A DNA stretch of 64,000 nt, taken from CAZRCG01 sp964598565. GTDB taxonomy: Bacteria > Bdellovibrionota > UBA2394. Under the pieces are notes generated by a model. That model saw only the letters and a list, made by a program, of their open reading frames with translations. It was not told the DNA's origin and did not search any database. Positions 35,970 through 45,223 of the stretch are shown piece by piece. Every line of letters begins with the position of its first letter. The stretch's first letter is position 1. The stretch is from positions 186,001-250,000 of the forward strand of contig CAZRCG010000003.1 of the NCBI GenBank assembly GCA_964598565.1, in the 5' to 3' direction. The position numbers and the translations under genes are program-made.

Positions 35970-36369
35970 GGTCAGTTTTCCCTTGGTAACAAAATGACCC
36001 CCAAAATGACGGTGACCACCCCAATTGGCCCTACCGACATTTCAAAGTTTAGCGGAGTCTGTACTGCGGCGCAGCATGGTGTCATGAAGGTGAAGCCATT
36101 GAAGAGACTCATGTTTATTTCCGTACAACGACGACTCTGTGTGACTGTAAACAAAAATTACAAATCCAAGTTCTCGCGAGGACGTCTCGAATTAGCTTCG
36201 CATCCGAGAAATTCAATTCCTTGGGTCCCCTACCTACGAGGCGAAGAGACAATTTATGTCGAGGCTCACGGCCAAAAACACCTGATAGACTATGATATCC
36301 ACCTAGAATCATTCGACCATTCTTTGGTTCCAAGATTGCATTAAGGACAATGACGCGTAGGCTCTACCC
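35970..36369. other. Gap of about 400 bases without a convincing gene
   Basis: Open frames exist on both strands (116 codons on plus from 35994, 60 on minus from 36154), but none has a ribosome site, recognised motif, or gene-like composition. I see nothing certain. Confidence 0.4.
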
Positions 36370-36795
36370 TTAAAATGGTTTAACCAATACGAGAGCGATC
36401 ATCGTGATCAAAAAAATAAGCGGTATTTCGTTGATCCAGCGATAGAATCGTGACGAATGTCGGTTTTGATCTTTTTGAAAACGCTTCATCAGGTAGCCGA
36501 GCCAGTGGTGATACCCTATCAAAAGGACGGCTAAAAGAATTTTCGTGTGAAGCCAATAGGAGCCTTGATAACTTGCCCATGCATAAGCAAAAATCATCCA
36601 CAGGCCTGTGATTAGGCTAATGATCATGGCAGGGGTCATGATGCCAAGATAAAGACGCTTCTCCATGACCTTAAACAGGGCTTGAGTCTCTGATTGTTTA
36701 CTATCCGCGTGGTATACGAAAAGCCGAGGCAAATAGAAAAGCCCGGCAAACCAGGCAACCACAAATACGAGATGTACGACCTTAACCCAAATCAT
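36370..36795 (-). CDS. hemJ: Protoporphyrinogen IX oxidase HemJ
   Basis: 141 residues with four transmembrane helices. WVKVVHLVFVVAWFAGLFYLPRLFVYHAD is the family signature, with the His and Arg that bind haem; the pair WLHTKILL and YHHWLG carry further conserved His and Lys. Family role: oxidation of protoporphyrinogen IX in the inner membrane in bacteria lacking HemG and HemY. It is monocistronic and divergent from the DUF155 gene. Confidence 0.9.
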   Translation of the reverse strand: MIWVKVVHLVFVVAWFAGLFYLPRLFVYHADSKQSETQALFKVMEKRLYLGIMTPAMIISLITGLWMIFAYAWASYQGSYWLHTKILLAVLLIGYHHWLGYLMKRFQKDQNRHSSRFYRWINEIPLIFLITMIALVLVKPF

Positions 36796-36885
36796 GATTT
36801 AGAGGTCCATAGCTACAACCAAAAATCAATGACTAAATAGAATAAACCTCTTTACCGATCGTGTGTTTAAGAGCGATCAAGACCT

Positions 36886-38010
36886 ATGACACTTAAGCTC
36901 ACTAAAGGCGCGCTCATCATCTATCGACTCTTTGATATCGCTGAAGAGATTGATCTTTCAATGCTCGAATCACTATTGAAAGCAGGCAACGAACGATTGC
37001 ATTTGGCCGCGAAGAGCCGAGATGCGGTTGTCATGCGTGATGCTCCGATTCGTTTGACTCTAGTCGATGCCGAGATGCCTTTGGGAAAAAATGGAGATCG
37101 ATCGGAGCTGCCTTTGGGCGCGCCGCAAGCGTATGCCACACTTTGGAATTATGGCACTCTCTCTATCGCCTGGCATTTTCCCTTTCAACGAAGCTTGGAT
37201 TGGAATGGGCTTATGCAGCTTTCATCGCTGATCCATTGGAATGTCGATTTGGTGGCGCAGATTGATCGGGCGTCGGAGCGAAAGGCCAAAGAAATATCGC
37301 AGATGATCTTGCCAGCGCTAAAAACACCGGCGCTGTGGTCGGTATCTGAAGACTATGCCATATTCTTTGCGGAGAACTTAGAGGGTTTAGACACCGAGAA
37401 GCCTCTGAGCCAGCAGATTCCCCTAGCCCCTTTGCTTGCGGGTGAAGTTCAAGAGACTCTCAGTTTATCTTACTCACAATCACTGTTGGACTCTACGTTT
37501 CAGTACTCGAACCGGGATCTTGTGGCGATTGATTGGGACTCAAGCTTTGTTTACGAGCCTTCGGGGTCGAAGGAGATTCCCGATATTATTGAATTTGCCC
37601 TCACTCATTTATTAGAGCTGCGTTATTATGATGACCTCATCGATCGTCGACTGAATCGACTCTACGATTCGATTGAAGAGTCTCGCCGCCATTATTTGAA
37701 AAAATCGGCCTTAGCGCTGGTCGAAGAGGCCAATACACGTTTCATGGAATTTAGCGAGATCATGGAGAGAATGGGAAATTCTCTCAAGGTCGTTGGGGAT
37801 TTCTATTTGGCGCGAATTTTTAGGGCCTCGGTGAGGCGATTTCGTGTCAAAGATTGGGAAGAGACGATCACCCGTAAGATTAACCTTTTAGCGCGCGTGT
37901 CTGAAATTCTTCAGGGTGAAAGTAATGTGCGTCGCAGTCACCTTCTCGAGATCATTATTATATTGCTGATCGCGTTTGAAGTGGTCGGCTCGCTTTTAAA
38001 GGCGTTTTAG
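36886..38010 (+). CDS. RMD1/DUF155 family membrane protein
   Basis: 374 residues. The C-terminal half matches the DUF155 family: IIEFALTHLLELRYYDDLIDR, SLKVVGDFYLARIFRASVRRF, a coiled region, and a C-terminal transmembrane helix RRSHLLEIIIILLIAFEVVGSLL. The family includes yeast RMD1/RMD8 and human RMND1 but its bacterial role is not known. The N-terminal half (about residues 1-190) is a mixed alpha/beta region. No operon partner is evident. Confidence 0.85.
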   Translation: MTLKLTKGALIIYRLFDIAEEIDLSMLESLLKAGNERLHLAAKSRDAVVMRDAPIRLTLVDAEMPLGKNGDRSELPLGAPQAYATLWNYGTLSIAWHFPFQRSLDWNGLMQLSSLIHWNVDLVAQIDRASERKAKEISQMILPALKTPALWSVSEDYAIFFAENLEGLDTEKPLSQQIPLAPLLAGEVQETLSLSYSQSLLDSTFQYSNRDLVAIDWDSSFVYEPSGSKEIPDIIEFALTHLLELRYYDDLIDRRLNRLYDSIEESRRHYLKKSALALVEEANTRFMEFSEIMERMGNSLKVVGDFYLARIFRASVRRFRVKDWEETITRKINLLARVSEILQGESNVRRSHLLEIIIILLIAFEVVGSLLKAF

Positions 38011-38015
38011 AGGCC

Positions 38016-38043
38016 TTGACAGGCTGAAAAGCGATCTTATTTT
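38016..38043 (+). promoter_or_regulatory. Candidate promoter of hsp20
   Basis: TTGACA (38016-38021), 16 bp, TATTTT (38038-38043), followed by AAAGGAG (38051-38057) and the ATG at 38064. The predicted leader would be only about 14 nt. No CIRCE element or ROSE-like hairpin is seen. Confidence 0.4.
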
Positions 38044-38063
38044 TTTAGTGAAAGGAGATTGCT

Positions 38064-38483
38064 ATGAGAGCATTATCTATGTGGAACAAAGATTTTTGGG
38101 GACCCTTGAGCCGTTGGGATGATGTGAAGCAAGAGCTCCAACAAGGGCTCAATCTTCCTGTCTTTGATCCTTCGTGCGATATCGTGGAAGACAAAAATCA
38201 GTTTAAAGTGGTGGTGGATCTTCCTGGTATAAAAAAAGAAGAAGTGAAGATCGAGGTTCACGAAAATCGCCTGACGATATCAGGGGAACGACGCTTCGAG
38301 TCTACAAAGAATGAAGATACCCGCCACTGGATTGGTCGGTCGTATGGAAGTTTTGAGAGAAGTTTCTCACTACCGAGTTCGGCCAATGCTGAAAAAATTG
38401 AGGCGCTATTCGATAATGGTGAGTTGACACTTACTATTCCCAAAGTAGAAGCTTCAAAGCCTCGACAGATTAAGCTTTCCTGA
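38064..38483 (+). CDS. Small heat shock protein (Hsp20/alpha-crystallin family)
   Basis: 139 residues. The alpha-crystallin domain spans about 35-135 with KNQFKVVVDLPGIKKEEVKIEV and the C-terminal GELTLTIPK (G-x-L-x-L-x-x-P) motif; the tail KPRQIKLS takes the place of the I-x-I anchor (IKL). Family members are ATP-independent holdases that bind unfolding proteins. A strong AAAGGAG precedes the ATG. It sits before a htrA-type protease gene, consistent with a stress pair, though a hairpin lies between them. Confidence 0.95.
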   Translation: MRALSMWNKDFWGPLSRWDDVKQELQQGLNLPVFDPSCDIVEDKNQFKVVVDLPGIKKEEVKIEVHENRLTISGERRFESTKNEDTRHWIGRSYGSFERSFSLPSSANAEKIEALFDNGELTLTIPKVEASKPRQIKLS

Positions 38484-38497
38484 TGGGCGCACGTAAA

Positions 38498-38533
38498 AAG
38501 TTAACCTGATGGGCAATCCGCTTAGGTTAGCTT
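38498..38533 (+). terminator. Possible terminator hairpin after hsp20
   Basis: AAGTTAACCT (38498-38507) pairs with AGGTTAGCTT (38524-38533) over 10 bp with one G-T pair and a 16-nt loop, followed by a pyrimidine-rich but not pure T tail. Low GC makes it weak. Confidence 0.3.
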
Positions 38534-38582
38534 TGCGCTTCTTCTTTTGCCCTAAGCCTATGTTTTGCTTAAAGTGAAGGGC

Positions 38583-39800
38583 ATGAGAATCGTGACGTGG
38601 ATTTCACTGTTGATGTCGATAGCGGCGCTGTTGGTTTCGCTTTGGACTTTTCGGGATGCTAAAAATTTGCAGGGGGGCTCTTCTGTTGCGACGCAGGAGA
38701 GCCCAGTTTCTGAGGCATCGAAGGCCGAAACATCCGAGAATATGAGACTGACAGAGGTAGGCCTTCGCAATCTGAGCGATGAGTTGGTTCGCGTCGCGGC
38801 GAAAGCAAGACCTTCGGTGGTTTCGGTTTTCACAGAGCGCGTTTATCGCCAAAGAGTGGTTTCTCCGTTCGATAGTTTTTTCTTCGATGATTTCTTTGGG
38901 CCCTTTTTTGAGCGGCCCAAGCCCCGCGAGCGGCAGTATCGCCAGTCCGGTCTAGGCTCTGGAGTCATCGTTCGCGCTGATGGAACCATTCTCACGAACA
39001 ATCATGTCATCGACGGTGCGACAAGCATTTCCGTGGGCCTGTGGGACGGACAAGTACTGAAAGCCTCTGTGCTTGGTAAAGATCCTAAAACAGACATTGC
39101 CGTCATTCGGGTAGACGCCAAACTCTCTCCCATTGAGCTGGGCAAAAGCGCGACACTCGAAGTTGGCGAAATAGTCATTGCCGTTGGCAGCCCGATGAAT
39201 GCAGGTCTAGCCCATACAGTGACTCAAGGTATCGTGAGTGCGGTGGGAAGATCGAACGTAGGCCTGGCGGAGTACGAAGATTTTATTCAGACAGACGCAG
39301 CGATTAATCCGGGCAATTCAGGAGGAGCCCTAGTCAATTTGTCGTCTGAATTGATTGGAATCAATACGGCCATCGCCAGTGTGAGCGGAGGGTCTCAGGG
39401 CATTGGCTTTGCCGTCCCCATCGATATGGCGGCTTTGGTGATGGAATCTCTGATTACTCAAGGGCGAGTAGTCCGCGGTTATATGGGCGCTCAGTTTCAG
39501 AATCTTAATCAACCGTTGGCAGAAGCCTTGGGGTTGTCCTCGACCCAGGGGGCTTTAGTCGTGGAAGTCTATCCCCGAAGTCCTGCCGATCGCGCCGGAT
39601 TACAACGGGGCGACGTTTTGGTGGAACTCAACGGAGAAGCTATAAAGAACGCCGTGATTGCAAAGAATCGCATTGCGACAAGCCTGCCGGGCGCCGGAGT
39701 TTCAATGGAGATTCTGCGTGATGGAAGAAAATTGAAAATTCGCTTAACGCTCGAAGATTTGCCAGCGCCCGAGAAGCCGAGAAGGGATGTACAGCCATGA
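38583..39800 (+). CDS. HtrA/DegP-family serine protease with one PDZ domain (DegS-like)
   Basis: 405 residues from ATG 38583; in-frame GTG 38574 and TTG 38565 are alternatives, since GAAGGG is only 2 nt from the ATG. An N-terminal signal anchor (IVTWISLLMSIAALLVSLW) is followed by the trypsin-like domain with the triad His in ILTNNHVI, Asp in KTDIAVI, Ser in NPGNSGGALV. One PDZ domain follows (about residues 300-395). This layout matches DegS-type sensors or single-PDZ HtrA in the periplasm. The four-base overlap with the next gene (ATGA) suggests they are co-translated. Confidence 0.93.
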   Translation: MRIVTWISLLMSIAALLVSLWTFRDAKNLQGGSSVATQESPVSEASKAETSENMRLTEVGLRNLSDELVRVAAKARPSVVSVFTERVYRQRVVSPFDSFFFDDFFGPFFERPKPRERQYRQSGLGSGVIVRADGTILTNNHVIDGATSISVGLWDGQVLKASVLGKDPKTDIAVIRVDAKLSPIELGKSATLEVGEIVIAVGSPMNAGLAHTVTQGIVSAVGRSNVGLAEYEDFIQTDAAINPGNSGGALVNLSSELIGINTAIASVSGGSQGIGFAVPIDMAALVMESLITQGRVVRGYMGAQFQNLNQPLAEALGLSSTQGALVVEVYPRSPADRAGLQRGDVLVELNGEAIKNAVIAKNRIATSLPGAGVSMEILRDGRKLKIRLTLEDLPAPEKPRRDVQP

Positions 39801-40717
39801 CCACCTGGAATTATATGAGAATGGCGCAGCCAATTTGCTTGGTCGTCTTTTTTGGGTGGACTTTAGGATCTTGCGCGCCAAAATCGCATAAAGTAGCTCG
39901 CGGCGAGGCTCTTCAAGCGCTCGAAGAGGCGAAAAAAAGTGATCCGTCGGCTCACGAAGCTATTGAGGCCGAACGACTGTTTTTAGAAGGCGACAGAGCA
40001 GTTTTTTTGGGCCAAAGAGATAGGGCCTACCGTCTTTTTCGTGATTCTCAGCTATGGAGTCGTCAGTTGGTGCCGACTCCTGTGAGTATAAGTGATTTAG
40101 ATGGTTCTGATTTGGAGGATCCCTTTCAGATCGCCTCGCCAGGGAGGGAAGTGCCTGAGCCATCGCCCGCACCAGACATCGCATCTCGAGGCTCTAATGC
40201 ATCGGTCGCACTGTCTGTAAATTCTCAAGCGGTATTGTCTGATGTATTGTCTGATGTGGTGGCTCCGGAAGTCGCACCAGAACCCGACGAGGTTCTGGCA
40301 GCTGAGTTAAAGCCGGTAAAGGCTCCTTTTCCTGAGGCTCGACGAGTCGATCAAATTCAGAAAGAGGGCTTGAGCCTAGTTTCAGAGCACGACAAGCGCC
40401 TGCAGCTGGATGAAAAAGTGGCTCTTAAAGAGCGTTTTCCGGGCGTGGTGGTATTTAGCTCGGGGGAGGTTCAGTTTGAATCCGTCAGCCAGAAGTTTTT
40501 AGGAGCGCTCCATCAGCGTTTGCAGAGTGAAAAACAAAGTCAGGCGCTATTTCAGGCTCAGGTGGGGGACGGCGAGCCTATAGACCTTGCTAAGCAGCGA
40601 TTTGAAGCGATTAAAAGCTATTTAATTAAATTAGGCGTTGAAGAGCCCCAGATCGTTCTTGATGATAAAAGAGTGGTTGGGGAATGGCCTGAAATGCGCG
40701 TATTCATACTGAAGTAA
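39797..40717 (+). CDS. Lipoprotein with Pro/Ala-rich linker and possible OmpA-like C-terminal domain
   Basis: 306 residues. Signal with lipobox near FFGWTLGSC (acylated Cys about 27). A helical region follows (GEALQALEEAKKSDPSAHEA) similar to proteins with TPR-like helices, then a low-complexity Pro/Glu/Ser/Ala region (about 95-180). The C-terminal about 100 residues, with AKQRFEAIKSYLIKLGVEEP and REVRVF-like end, resemble the peptidoglycan-binding OmpA-like fold, but the usual NxxLSxxRA motif is not clear. Its start overlaps the htrA gene by 4 nt. Confidence 0.6.
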   Translation: MTTWNYMRMAQPICLVVFFGWTLGSCAPKSHKVARGEALQALEEAKKSDPSAHEAIEAERLFLEGDRAVFLGQRDRAYRLFRDSQLWSRQLVPTPVSISDLDGSDLEDPFQIASPGREVPEPSPAPDIASRGSNASVALSVNSQAVLSDVLSDVVAPEVAPEPDEVLAAELKPVKAPFPEARRVDQIQKEGLSLVSEHDKRLQLDEKVALKERFPGVVVFSSGEVQFESVSQKFLGALHQRLQSEKQSQALFQAQVGDGEPIDLAKQRFEAIKSYLIKLGVEEPQIVLDDKRVVGEWPEMRVFILK

Positions 40718-40743
40718 TAGAGAAGAAGAAAGAGAGTTCCTTC

Positions 40744-42222
40744 ATGACGCAGCGATTTATGATTACGACGGCCATTGATTATCCAAATGGTTCGCCTCAT
40801 ATGGGTCATGCTTATGAAAAAATTGTGGCCGACACCTATGCGAGGTGGCACCGGCTGCTAGGGTACGAAACATTTTTTTTGACGGGCACAGACGAAAACG
40901 GTCAAAAGCTGGTGAAGGCGGCCGAGGTTGAAGGGCGACCTACGCCCGACTATGTCGATGAACAGGTACAAAAATTTCGCCATTTATGTGACAAGCTTTC
41001 TTTGTCACACGATGATTTTATTCGAACGACCGAGCTTCGGCATCGTGAAACCTGCTACGATTTTTGGAGCCGTCTAAAAGCCAAGGGTGATATTTATTTC
41101 GGAGATTACGAAGGGCTCTACTGCGTAGCATGTGAGAGTTTTTATACAGAGACGCAAATCGAAGGGGGTATATGCCCTGTTCATGGGACTGCCTTGGAGA
41201 AGGTCAAAGAAAAGGGCTATTTCTTTCGCCTCAGCGCCTATGCCGATTGGGTAAAAGGTATTATTATGAGCGACAAAAGTCGTGTCTGTCCCGCGTCGGT
41301 TCGAAAAGAGATGTTGAATCGCATCGAAAAAGAGCCGATTCGTGATCTTTCAATTTCTCGGCCCAATCAAGGATGGGGCATTCCTGTTCCAGATGACTCA
41401 AACTATGTTATTTATACGTGGTTTGATGCTCTTATTAACTATGTATCGGCGGTTGCTGACGACAAACGAGCATCCTTTTGGCCGGCGTCTATGCATGTCA
41501 TTGGAAAAGATATTGTATGGTTTCATACGGTAATTTGGTTTTCGATTTTAAAGGCGGTCGATAAACCACTGCCAGAGCAAGTCTATGTGCATGGCATGGT
41601 TTTAGGCGAAGACGGCCGCAAGATGTCGAAGACGCTTCAAAATGGAGTCGACCCAGAGTGGGTATTGAGTCATTTTCCTTTAGATTCATTTCGCTACTAC
41701 TTATTAAGAGCCATTCCAAGTGGCTTAGATGGAGCTTTTGTTCGTAAAGATTTGGTGGCTCGTCACAATAGTGAGCTGGCTAACGATTTAGGAAATCTTG
41801 TGAGTCGCGTCGTAAAGCTTGCGATGAAGAAGTGGGTGCCGTCCATTTCGGCTGAGGGATTAAACCAAAACTTAGAGACCGCTCACGTCGCGCCGCGTAT
41901 GGAACAGGCGATGAAGGCACGCGAACATCATCGGGCGCTTGAATTTCTTTGGGAATTGGTGGGCAAGACGAATGAATACCTTAATCAGATGGAACCCTGG
42001 AAGAAAGCCGGGGACTCTAGTGAGTTTCGAACCTGTATGGTCAATGCCTTGTATTCGATCTCAGTCATCAGTGTTTATTTAGACCCTTTCATGCCTTCTA
42101 TAGCTAAGAAGATGAAGGAAATTTTAGGACGACCCGATTTGCAGCCTAAAAATCTGGCATTTCAACAAATGCGCCTTGATCTTCAAGATCCCCCTCCGCT
42201 CTTTCCTAAAATTGAGCTTTAA
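40744..42222 (+). CDS. metG: Methionyl-tRNA synthetase
   Basis: 492 residues, the short form without the C-terminal tRNA-binding dimerisation domain. Class I motifs: HIGH variant PNGSPHMGHAYEKI near 16-29 and GRKMSKTLQNG (KMSKS variant KMSKT). The knuckle region CVACESFY...GGICPVHG suggests a zinc site. The anticodon-binding domain contains the Trp-bearing segment NQMEPWKKA. It charges tRNA-Met in the cytoplasm. Confidence 0.96.
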   Translation: MTQRFMITTAIDYPNGSPHMGHAYEKIVADTYARWHRLLGYETFFLTGTDENGQKLVKAAEVEGRPTPDYVDEQVQKFRHLCDKLSLSHDDFIRTTELRHRETCYDFWSRLKAKGDIYFGDYEGLYCVACESFYTETQIEGGICPVHGTALEKVKEKGYFFRLSAYADWVKGIIMSDKSRVCPASVRKEMLNRIEKEPIRDLSISRPNQGWGIPVPDDSNYVIYTWFDALINYVSAVADDKRASFWPASMHVIGKDIVWFHTVIWFSILKAVDKPLPEQVYVHGMVLGEDGRKMSKTLQNGVDPEWVLSHFPLDSFRYYLLRAIPSGLDGAFVRKDLVARHNSELANDLGNLVSRVVKLAMKKWVPSISAEGLNQNLETAHVAPRMEQAMKAREHHRALEFLWELVGKTNEYLNQMEPWKKAGDSSEFRTCMVNALYSISVISVYLDPFMPSIAKKMKEILGRPDLQPKNLAFQQMRLDLQDPPPLFPKIEL

Positions 42223-42366
42223 CCAGGCCGCTCGGTGCAAAGCCGACCTCTACTCGGATTTTCCCCGTCTGAGCCGCCTCGCGATAAAATTTTATGATTT
42301 ATCGGGGTTAATTCTTTTTCTTGGGAACCCGTTGTGCAATGATGTGATCGTGTGGGGGAAAATTTT

Positions 42367-43941
42367 ATGGGGGATTTAACGGCTTTCGTTCGACAAACAG
42401 AAACGCATCCTAGGGAGTCAGGGTCTATGAAGCGGCATCACAATCTGACACGCGCCGAATTAATTGAAGAGTCTGTGCGGCGAGGTCTAGGAAATTTGAA
42501 CTCTTGGGGTTCTCTCATGGTATCGACCGGCAAGCATACCGGCCGCGCTGTAAAAGATCGCTTTATTGTGCAGTACCCCTCTCTGAAATCAACCATTTCA
42601 TGGAATGCGACCAATGTGGGAATTGATCCTGACAAAGCGAAGCGCCTATTTTCTGGAGTAGAATCTAAGCTTGATCGCGAAGAGGTTTTTTCAATGTCGG
42701 CCTTCGTGGGGCCTTTTCCTATAGAGGTGATATCGACATCGCCTTGGCATATACTTTTTGCGCAGAATATGTTTCGTAGTACTCCCACGTCGACGCTGGG
42801 ACTACCTGCTGCCGTAGGCGAAAACAAGATTCGAATCTTTCATGCTCCCTATGCAAAACCCCAAGACTTCGGCATAGAGCATTCGTCTGAAACGCTGTTA
42901 GTTCTTGATCCGGTTGAAATGAAAGTAGCGTTGGTGGGGTCAGCATACGCTGGCGAGATCAAAAAATCAGCGTTCACTCTGTGTAATTATAAAATGCCGG
43001 AATGGGGTATTTTTCCCATGCATGCATCGGCCAATTGCCTTGAAGACGGAAGTCAGTCCTGTGTGCTATTTGGCCTGTCTGGGACGGGCAAAACTACCTT
43101 GTCGGCTAGCCCCGATCGAGCTCTCATCGGCGATGATGAAATTGTCTGGTCGCTCAAGGGTCTTTCGAATCTTGAGGGGGGTTGTTATGCGAAGCTTATC
43201 GATCTTTCGAGAGAGAGAGAGCCAGAGATTTTTTCGGCCGTGCATCGCTTTGGGGCCATTATGGAAAACGTGGGCTACGATGCCGTGACTCGCGAAGTTT
43301 GTTTTGACGATCGCTCAAAGACAGAAAATACAAGAGGTTCTTATCCACTCGAGTTTCTCCCTAAGATTTTTCCAACCGATAGAGAAGCTCAGGCTCCTTC
43401 GACAATTGTATTTCTTATGGCTGACGCCTTTGGCGCCATGCCGGCGGTGGCCAAGTTAAATCCGATTCAAGCAGCTTACTATTTTATTTCGGGCTATACG
43501 GCCAAAGTAGCGGGCACCGAACTGGGAGTGAAAGAGCCACAGGCAGCTTTTAGCACGTGCTTTGGGGCGCCTTTTATGCCTCGACCGTCGGCCGTCTATG
43601 CAAAGCTTCTAGCTGAGAAAATTGAAGCCTCCAAAGCGACCGTATGGTTACTAAACACGGGATGGACGGAGGGAGGTTACGGTAAAGGGGAGCGATTCCC
43701 GATTCCGGTAAGCCGAAGACTTCTTTCTGCAATTCAAAATCGAGTTCTTGAGCAACAAAAAACGGTGCGTCACCCGGTGTTTGGATTTGAGGTGCCTCTC
43801 AACTGTTCAGGAGTGGACTCAAAAATATTGCGGGCTCCTGAAGGTGACTGTGTACGAGACCTTGCCCTCAAATTCAAGAAGAACGCAGAATTATTTTCGC
43901 ACCTCAGTGAGGATATTATTAAGTTGGGTGGACCAGCTTAG
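42367..43941 (+). CDS. pckA: Phosphoenolpyruvate carboxykinase (ATP)
   Basis: 524 residues from ATG 42367, with GGGGGAA 6-8 nt upstream; an in-frame GTG at 42352 overlaps that site. ATP-type signatures: the kinase-1a P-loop GLSGTGKTTLSA (about 236-247), GDDEIVW, HASANC, and SGYTAKVAGTE. It converts oxaloacetate to PEP with ATP in gluconeogenesis. The upstream 130 bp hold no clear regulatory element. A 22-bp inverted repeat follows 55 nt after its stop. Confidence 0.96.
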   Translation: MGDLTAFVRQTETHPRESGSMKRHHNLTRAELIEESVRRGLGNLNSWGSLMVSTGKHTGRAVKDRFIVQYPSLKSTISWNATNVGIDPDKAKRLFSGVESKLDREEVFSMSAFVGPFPIEVISTSPWHILFAQNMFRSTPTSTLGLPAAVGENKIRIFHAPYAKPQDFGIEHSSETLLVLDPVEMKVALVGSAYAGEIKKSAFTLCNYKMPEWGIFPMHASANCLEDGSQSCVLFGLSGTGKTTLSASPDRALIGDDEIVWSLKGLSNLEGGCYAKLIDLSREREPEIFSAVHRFGAIMENVGYDAVTREVCFDDRSKTENTRGSYPLEFLPKIFPTDREAQAPSTIVFLMADAFGAMPAVAKLNPIQAAYYFISGYTAKVAGTELGVKEPQAAFSTCFGAPFMPRPSAVYAKLLAEKIEASKATVWLLNTGWTEGGYGKGERFPIPVSRRLLSAIQNRVLEQQKTVRHPVFGFEVPLNCSGVDSKILRAPEGDCVRDLALKFKKNAELFSHLSEDIIKLGGPA

Positions 43942-43995
43942 ACTCTACTCAGGGCCGAGTTTTGATCATTTCTTTTTTCAATTTATGAATATTTA

Positions 43996-44046
43996 ACAGA
44001 TTCGGGGATCGTCTCTTCTCTCAAAAGAGACGATCCCCGAATCTGT
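43996..44046. repeat. Perfect 22-bp inverted repeat, 7-nt loop, between convergent genes
   Basis: Bases 43996-44017 are exactly complementary to 44025-44046, with a 7-nt loop. The arms start with ACAGATTCGGGG and end with ATCGTCTCTT-like sequence. It lies between pckA and the convergent lipoprotein gene, so it can serve as a bidirectional terminator. However, no run of T follows on either side, and the stem is unusually long and perfect, as for a mobile or processed repeat element. Confidence 0.85.
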
Positions 44047-44134
44047 CACCGTTAGTCAAAAATTAAAAAAATATGATCGAAACTTGGACTGAAGAATCAT
44101 CAAAACTCGGCCTCGAAGTTTCGCTACGCTAAGC

Positions 44135-45223
44135 CTAACGTCTTGGCGGTTCAAGTCGAAAGACCAGGAGGTCCTCAAACGATTGTCGAACGCCGTCCAA
44201 GTTGATCCTGAAATTGTGAGTGGCTGCGACGATTTGTTCTGCATTCTCAGAAATGATCTGGGTATAAAATCCTAGAGCGCCATTGAGGGAGAGTTCTCGA
44301 GTCTTCCAACCCGAGGCTTCTTTGTGGGCCTGTCGAAGGCGAAGCGACCACCCATCGAGATAATAAAATATGGGTCGGCCTTCAACTGCGGCAATGGTGA
44401 TATCGAGCCCTCGATAGGACTTGTCGGCTTCTCCATCCACCAATTCGGTTTCCACCGCCGGTTTATCGTCTTTCAGACTTGCAACTTTAAGTTGAGAAAC
44501 CCAGAAAGTTCCCTGAATCTCATGCATATGAGCAATCCATAACGTATCGCCAATTATTTTAGCGTCTACATAGAGCCCGGAGTAAGCATCGTCAGTCAGA
44601 GTGATCTGGCGTGAAGCGCCGTGATCGCGCGACTCCATTATGAGAAGCACCAAACCCTTTATGGTTTGGCAGAAAAGCCATTCGGCCATTTCAGTTTTGA
44701 TCGAGTCTTTTACAGCGCCACCGAGCCGGCCCGAGGTTATTGATTTACCGTGCGCATCAAAGGTTTTCCAAAGGCTAGAGCCATCTTTGGTCCGATAGGT
44801 AATGCGCCCAAAATCTCCGTGCCACTGAAAACTTTGAAGATGGGTCACCTCAGAAACAATAAGAAACCGAGCGCTATTCAGAAAGTAAATGTCGGTACCG
44901 ATACGATAGGCGAAGAGCCCTTCACTCATCTTTAGATCGCGGCCTTCCGACGCATCGGCATCTAAGATACTTATTTCTCCGGTCTCGATAGTAATGCGAG
45001 CCAGGCCCTTCGGCTCGGCGTCTCGTGAGAACGTGACAATCGTATTGTCATTCAAAACCTGAAGATACTCTCCAAGGTGCAGATCAGGTCGAACGAGTTG
45101 ATACGAAATTCTATCGGAAGATCCCGACGAACACGACATTATCACTAACAGACTGGTGATGATGCCTACGCCGCTGACGCAACTTCGTAAGGTGGCTCCG
45201 CATGGTGCCAGAGAGTTTACCAT
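44135..45223 (-). CDS. Lipoprotein, probable beta-propeller-type, unknown function
   Basis: 362 residues. Signal peptide with lipobox SLLVIMSC (Cys about 31). The mature part has repeated strands such as NTIVTFSRDAEPKGLARITIE and FGRITYRTKDGSSLWKTF that suggest a beta-propeller, but no family is recognised. Last gene of the minus-strand envelope operon and overlapping the upstream gene by 7 nt. Confidence 0.75.
   Translation of the reverse strand: MVNSLAPCGATLRSCVSGVGIITSLLVIMSCSSGSSDRISYQLVRPDLHLGEYLQVLNDNTIVTFSRDAEPKGLARITIETGEISILDADASEGRDLKMSEGLFAYRIGTDIYFLNSARFLIVSEVTHLQSFQWHGDFGRITYRTKDGSSLWKTFDAHGKSITSGRLGGAVKDSIKTEMAEWLFCQTIKGLVLLIMESRDHGASRQITLTDDAYSGLYVDAKIIGDTLWIAHMHEIQGTFWVSQLKVASLKDDKPAVETELVDGEADKSYRGLDITIAAVEGRPIFYYLDGWSLRLRQAHKEASGWKTRELSLNGALGFYTQIISENAEQIVAATHNFRINLDGVRQSFEDLLVFRLEPPRR

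Noticed and set aside
35994..36344. 116-codon ORF on the plus strand
   Set aside because: No ribosome site or recognised motif, and other frames on the opposite strand look equally good. Not supported as a gene.
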